Source: Stygiolobus sp037389425 (GTDB lineage Archaea; Thermoproteota; Thermoprotei_A; Sulfolobales; Sulfolobaceae). From it: 27,684 nucleotides of DNA. Within the stretch, counting starts at the first letter, position 1. Every line of letters starts with the position of its first letter. The position numbers were made by a program, and so were the translations under genes. This document shows, piece after piece, positions 25,013-27,684 of this stretch. The DNA lies in assembly GCF_037389425.1 (NCBI RefSeq), contig NZ_JBBHKR010000015.1:1-27684 (forward strand), in the 5' to 3' direction. The notes beneath the pieces are model-generated. The model was given only the letters and a program-made list of their open reading frames with translations. It made no database searches and was not told where the DNA came from.

Positions 25013-25930
25013 ATGGAACCTCTGGTCAGTATAGTGATTCCCACCTTAAATTCGGCTAAGACTGTTAGAAAGACTTTAGAGTCTATAAAGCTTTTGAATT
25101 ACTCTAACGTTGAATTAATAGTAGTTGACGGTAAATCGGACGACGGTACTTTGGATATTGTTAAAGAGTACAAAAATGTTTACAACTTAAGAATTGTAAT
25201 TGAGGAAAGGAGAGGTAGGGGAGTTGCTTACAACCGAGGCGTTTTGGAAAGCAAGGGTAAGTACGTTGCGTTTCTTGACAGCGATGCTACTATAGCTACT
25301 CCAGGTTGGATAAGCGACGCAGTTAAGGTTATGGAAACCGACGAAAAGGTAGCAGTTGTTTTTACTAAGGTGTACTCACCTCCTGACTCTACGATAATGC
25401 AAAAGGCGATAGATACTTTCTTGTGTAAGGGATTTACTACTGCTAACGGTGCTGTTTACAGACGTGATGCGGTACTTAAAGTAGGTGGTTTTAACGAGAA
25501 AATGAACTATTTGCAGGAAGATGAGTTGTTACATAGGTTAAAGAAGGCTGGCTATACTTTTTACGTCAACTATTCTGACTATATTTATCACTACCACAGA
25601 AACTCTTTGAGGTCTTACATAAAGCAGAACGTCGATGCTGCTAAAGGTGCCAAGGCTTATAAGGCTTTTACTGGGGAGAAGTGGATAGTCAAGGATTCTA
25701 TAATGAGATTGTTCATTTTCTTAACTTCAATCGCGTTATCAGTGATATTAATTGTAACTGGTAAGATACTGTTATTCTTGGCTTTGATATTACTATTTTA
25801 TGTTACGCTCTATATAAAAGTAAATTTAGAGACGTGTAAACAATATAAGCGGTCTAAGTACACGTTATTAGCCCCCTTCCTGATCTACATGTCTTTAATA
25901 GGGTTCTTTATAGGTTACTTGTCACCTTAA
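25013..25930 (+). CDS. Membrane-anchored GT2-family glycosyltransferase
   Basis: The 305-residue product (310 if the upstream ATG 24998 is used) has a GT-A domain: LVSIVIPTLNSAKTVRKTLE, LIVVDGKSDDGTLDIVKEY, GRGVAYNRGVLESKGKYVAF, the metal site LDSDATIATPGWI (DSD) and NEKMNYLQEDELLHRLKKAG, the catalytic acidic region. Two hydrophobic helices near the C terminus (LFIFLTSIALSVILIV and LLFLALILLFYVTLYI) and a last one (LLAPFLIYMSLIGFFIGYL) hold it to the membrane. It likely works on a lipid-linked acceptor. It is followed after 67 bases by a second membrane GT2 on the same strand, which has its own promoter. Intact. Confidence 0.85.
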   Translation: MEPLVSIVIPTLNSAKTVRKTLESIKLLNYSNVELIVVDGKSDDGTLDIVKEYKNVYNLRIVIEERRGRGVAYNRGVLESKGKYVAFLDSDATIATPGWISDAVKVMETDEKVAVVFTKVYSPPDSTIMQKAIDTFLCKGFTTANGAVYRRDAVLKVGGFNEKMNYLQEDELLHRLKKAGYTFYVNYSDYIYHYHRNSLRSYIKQNVDAAKGAKAYKAFTGEKWIVKDSIMRLFIFLTSIALSVILIVTGKILLFLALILLFYVTLYIKVNLETCKQYKRSKYTLLAPFLIYMSLIGFFIGYLSP

Positions 25931-25981
25931 AAGACCTGGACGTTACATGTTATAATTTAGCTGTATTCGTGGAAATGAAAG

Positions 25982-25993
25982 CTTATTAATATA
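25982..25993 (+). promoter_or_regulatory. TATA-like box of the last GT2 gene
   Basis: CTTATTAATATA. Its centre lies about 26 bases before ATG 26013 and only about 11 before GTG 25998, which favours the ATG as a leaderless start. Confidence 0.35.
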
Positions 25994-25997
25994 AACC

Positions 25998-27053
25998 GTG
26001 CGATTTTTCTTAATGCTCTTAGGCTTAGAGCTTTTAGCACTCCACTTCTCGGAACCATTAGCTTATTTCTTTGCCATAAAAGATAAGAGAATAGCGGAAG
26101 TTGAAGCTGAAGGCTACAAACCCGTAAGCATAATTATCCCTACGTATAACGAGGGGGATAAAATCAGGGACAAGTTGTTGAACGTTATGAAGAGTTACCC
26201 TCTGGAATACGCTGAAATTATACTCGTTGACTCTTCTACTGACAACACTACAGAGGTAGCCAAATCACTCGGCATTCCGATAAAAATAGTTAAGGAGAAG
26301 GAGAGGAGAGGTAAAATATTCGCAGTAAAAGAGGGAATAAGGAATGCTAGTAATGATATAGTAGTAATAACTGATGCTGACGCTTTGTGGGACGACCCTT
26401 TGATAGATGCCGTAAAGTACTTAAAGGACGAGATAGGTGCTGTCAGCTGTATTAAGAGGAGTAATAGAGGTACTGAAAACGCTTATAGGAACTTTTATAA
26501 TGTGATCAGGCTGTCCGAGTCTGCTATTTACTCCACTCCGATTTTCCACGGTGAGCTAACGGCTTTCAGGAAGAGCTTGCTTTCTGCAGACGAAATTCCT
26601 AATGCCGGTGCTGATGATAGCAGCATAGCTACGCTTATTGCTTTAAAGGGATATAGGGCCATATGCACTAAAGTAAGAGCATTTGAGTACTCACCAAAGG
26701 GGTTAGATTACTTTAGTTGGAAGACTAGAAGGGGGTTACACTTGGTGAGACATTTTGTACGCTTTTTACCTAAAGTTATGAGGAGTAAGAACAGGAAATA
26801 TAAAGCAATTTTTCTTGAGGAGTTTTACCTGCACTTAATAAACCCTTGGTTTTTAGCACTCGGTATAGTTCTAACGGCAATTTATTTGCCGAAGCTTTTC
26901 CTCTTCTTGCTATTAGTACTGTTGATCGCGTTAGTTATACCTCAGGCAAGGGAGTTAGTGAAAGCTTGGGTACCCAATCAGTTCTTTCTAATAATGGCAC
27001 AATTTAAGGCTTTGAGAGGCGAATTCTTGATGTGGAAAAAGGAGAGCAAGTAA
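25998..27053 (+). CDS. Membrane GT2-family glycosyltransferase with N- and C-terminal helices
   Basis: The product has 351 residues from GTG 25998, or 346 from ATG 26013, which the promoter spacing prefers. An N-terminal hydrophobic segment (MLLGLELLALHFSEPLAYFF) precedes a GT-A domain with VSIIIPTYNEGDKIRDKLLN, ILVDSSTDNTTEVAKSLGI, RRGKIFAVKEGIRNASNDIV, the metal site VITDADALWDDP (DAD) and NAGADDSSIATLIALKGYRA. The segment WKTRRGLHLVRHF lies where processive GT2 enzymes carry QxxRW; here the motif is not exact. Two C-terminal helices follow (INPWFLALGIVLTAIYL and LFLFLLLVLLIALVIP). The layout resembles synthase-type GT2 enzymes, so a repeated addition or secretion role is possible. Intact. 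Confidence 0.85.
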   Translation: MRFFLMLLGLELLALHFSEPLAYFFAIKDKRIAEVEAEGYKPVSIIIPTYNEGDKIRDKLLNVMKSYPLEYAEIILVDSSTDNTTEVAKSLGIPIKIVKEKERRGKIFAVKEGIRNASNDIVVITDADALWDDPLIDAVKYLKDEIGAVSCIKRSNRGTENAYRNFYNVIRLSESAIYSTPIFHGELTAFRKSLLSADEIPNAGADDSSIATLIALKGYRAICTKVRAFEYSPKGLDYFSWKTRRGLHLVRHFVRFLPKVMRSKNRKYKAIFLEEFYLHLINPWFLALGIVLTAIYLPKLFLFLLLVLLIALVIPQARELVKAWVPNQFFLIMAQFKALRGEFLMWKKESK

Positions 27054-27121
27054 TCTGTGTCCTTCACGAGCATATAAGTGTGTATTTATCTGACTACTCT
27101 GGAAAGTTGAGGGTTACGTCA

Positions 27122-27304
27122 TCATCGTTTCCACCGTCTATTCTGGACTCCATTTGGTGAGCAGTAGGGATAGCCGGAGAGCTCACTTGCGCTTTTATCC
27201 ATTACGTCTAGTCCCTTGAGTGAGATAATATCTGATCTTATCTCAGTCCTATTAAGCAGGAAGAGCGCAGCTAGAGTCACTAAGAAATACTTGGAAAAAC
27301 TCAC
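27122..27304 (-). CDS. Small protein with a signal-like N terminus, unknown
   Basis: From GTG 27304 the product has 60 residues: VSFSKYFLVTLAALFLLN at the N terminus is signal- or anchor-like, followed by a polar tail with one Cys (SGYPYCSPNGVQNRRWKR). A TATA-like CTTTAAAG at 27325-27336 lies about 27 bases upstream, which is why I prefer this GTG over the GTG at 27322. No family is recognised. The tail may have been cut or shifted at its end by the nearby insertion activity. It may also be chance. Confidence 0.35.
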   Translation of the reverse strand: MSFSKYFLVTLAALFLLNRTEIRSDIISLKGLDVMDKSASELSGYPYCSPNGVQNRRWKR

Positions 27305-27324
27305 TTTTAGGTCCCAGTCCACAA

Positions 27325-27336
27325 AATACTTTAAAG
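27325..27336 (-). promoter_or_regulatory. TATA-like box of the small protein gene at 27304
   Basis: On the minus strand CTTTAAAGTATT, about 27 bases upstream of GTG 27304. Confidence 0.35.
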
Positions 27337-27371
27337 AGGGATAGGAAATATTTTGCAGCAGTTATGGGACT

Positions 27372-27684
27372 TTAACGTAACTTAAAGATTTTCATCAGCC
27401 CCGGCGGTCCACCTAAATAACGTTCAACGAACCTGAGGAACGCCTCCACGCTCCTCAGGTTAAGAGCCCCCACCAGCTCCCTGACAACGTTGACCATGAT
27501 GGTGAAGATCGTGAGGTAACCCTGAAGCCTCTCTCTCCTCCAGAACGAAGAGTCCTCCAGTCCAAGGGCCTTGACGTCCCTGTGGAGCTCCTCGATCTCC
27601 CACCTCATCCTCCATGCCTCCTCGATCTCCTCCTCGCTGAGCGAGAGATCGGTCGTGTAGAGGTATCTGACGTGTGTCCCGGAG
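27372..27684 (-). mobile_element. C-terminal end of a DDE transposase (IS4/IS701-like, perhaps ISC1217 type), cut by the window
   Basis: The frame is open to the window edge and ends at 27372. It contains RYLYTTDLSLSEEEIEEAWR and then RWEIEELHRDVKALGLEDSS, which matches the Y/W-x2-R-x3-E-x6-K region holding the third catalytic acid of IS4-like DDE transposases. A hydrophobic helix (LQGYLTIFTIMVNVVREL) and a tail ending YLGGPPGLMKIFKLR follow. The DNA is clearly richer in G+C than the GT genes, a sign of a mobile origin. No lesion is visible in this part. The N-terminal half and both element ends are not in view, so activity cannot be judged. The assignment to ISC1217 is from memory and weak. 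Confidence 0.7.

Noticed and set aside
1..27684. tRNA or rRNA genes
   Set aside because: I looked for tRNA arms and rRNA-like G+C-rich blocks and saw none; the G+C-rich segments are the hairpin at the left and the transposase at the right.

Overview
The window looks like chromosomal DNA of a thermoacidophilic archaeon of the order Sulfolobales. The evidence is the A+T-rich composition, starts that lie about 25-30 bases downstream of TTTATA/TTTAAA-like boxes with no Shine-Dalgarno (leaderless mRNAs), frequent GTG/TTG starts, a Sulfolobus-type IS5-family element, and the protein families themselves. I cannot name the species.

Almost everything belongs to one large surface-glycan locus. I count 16 soluble or membrane-anchored glycosyltransferase (GT) genes, of families GT2 and GT4. 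There is also one multi-pass protein that may be a GT-C enzyme, one Wzx-type flippase, two FkbM-family methyltransferases (one broken) and a pair encoding a heavily sequon-rich, repeat-built surface protein with a membrane partner. About ten GTs look intact and six are broken.

Layout: 1-605, a set of GGTGAGCAC repeats able to form hairpins and a 32-residue membrane protein; 606-3436 (minus), GT4 and a polytopic membrane protein; 3571-5182 (plus), two dead GT2 genes; 5257-8900 (minus), GT4, flippase, GT2; 8973-11080 (plus), a GT4 split by an IS element with a clean target duplication; 11093-12313 (plus), GT4; 12315-15988 (minus), one intact GT2, one GT2 frameshifted in an A9 run, one GT4 with a nonsense codon; 16046-19127 (plus), a former operon of GT2 (nonsense), FkbM methyltransferase (several lesions) and an intact GT2; 19184-22078 (minus), FkbM methyltransferase, GT2 and a DPM-synthase-like GT2; 22460-24621 (minus), small membrane protein and five-repeat surface protein; 24998-27053 (plus), two membrane-anchored GT2; 27122-27684 (minus), a small secreted-protein candidate and the C-terminal end of a second transposase.

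Working model: the GTs build a lipid-linked oligosaccharide or exopolysaccharide repeat at the inner face of the membrane, FkbM enzymes O-methylate sugars, and the flippase exports the product. The polytopic protein and the DPM-synthase-like enzyme may use or make lipid-phosphate sugars. The striking aspect is the alternation of intact genes with genes killed by a single lesion, plus two GT2 genes that share an almost identical 5' cassette. This suggests a locus that diversifies glycan structure by loss, IS insertion and recombination among paralogues. That interpretation is inference; the lesions and repeats are seen directly.
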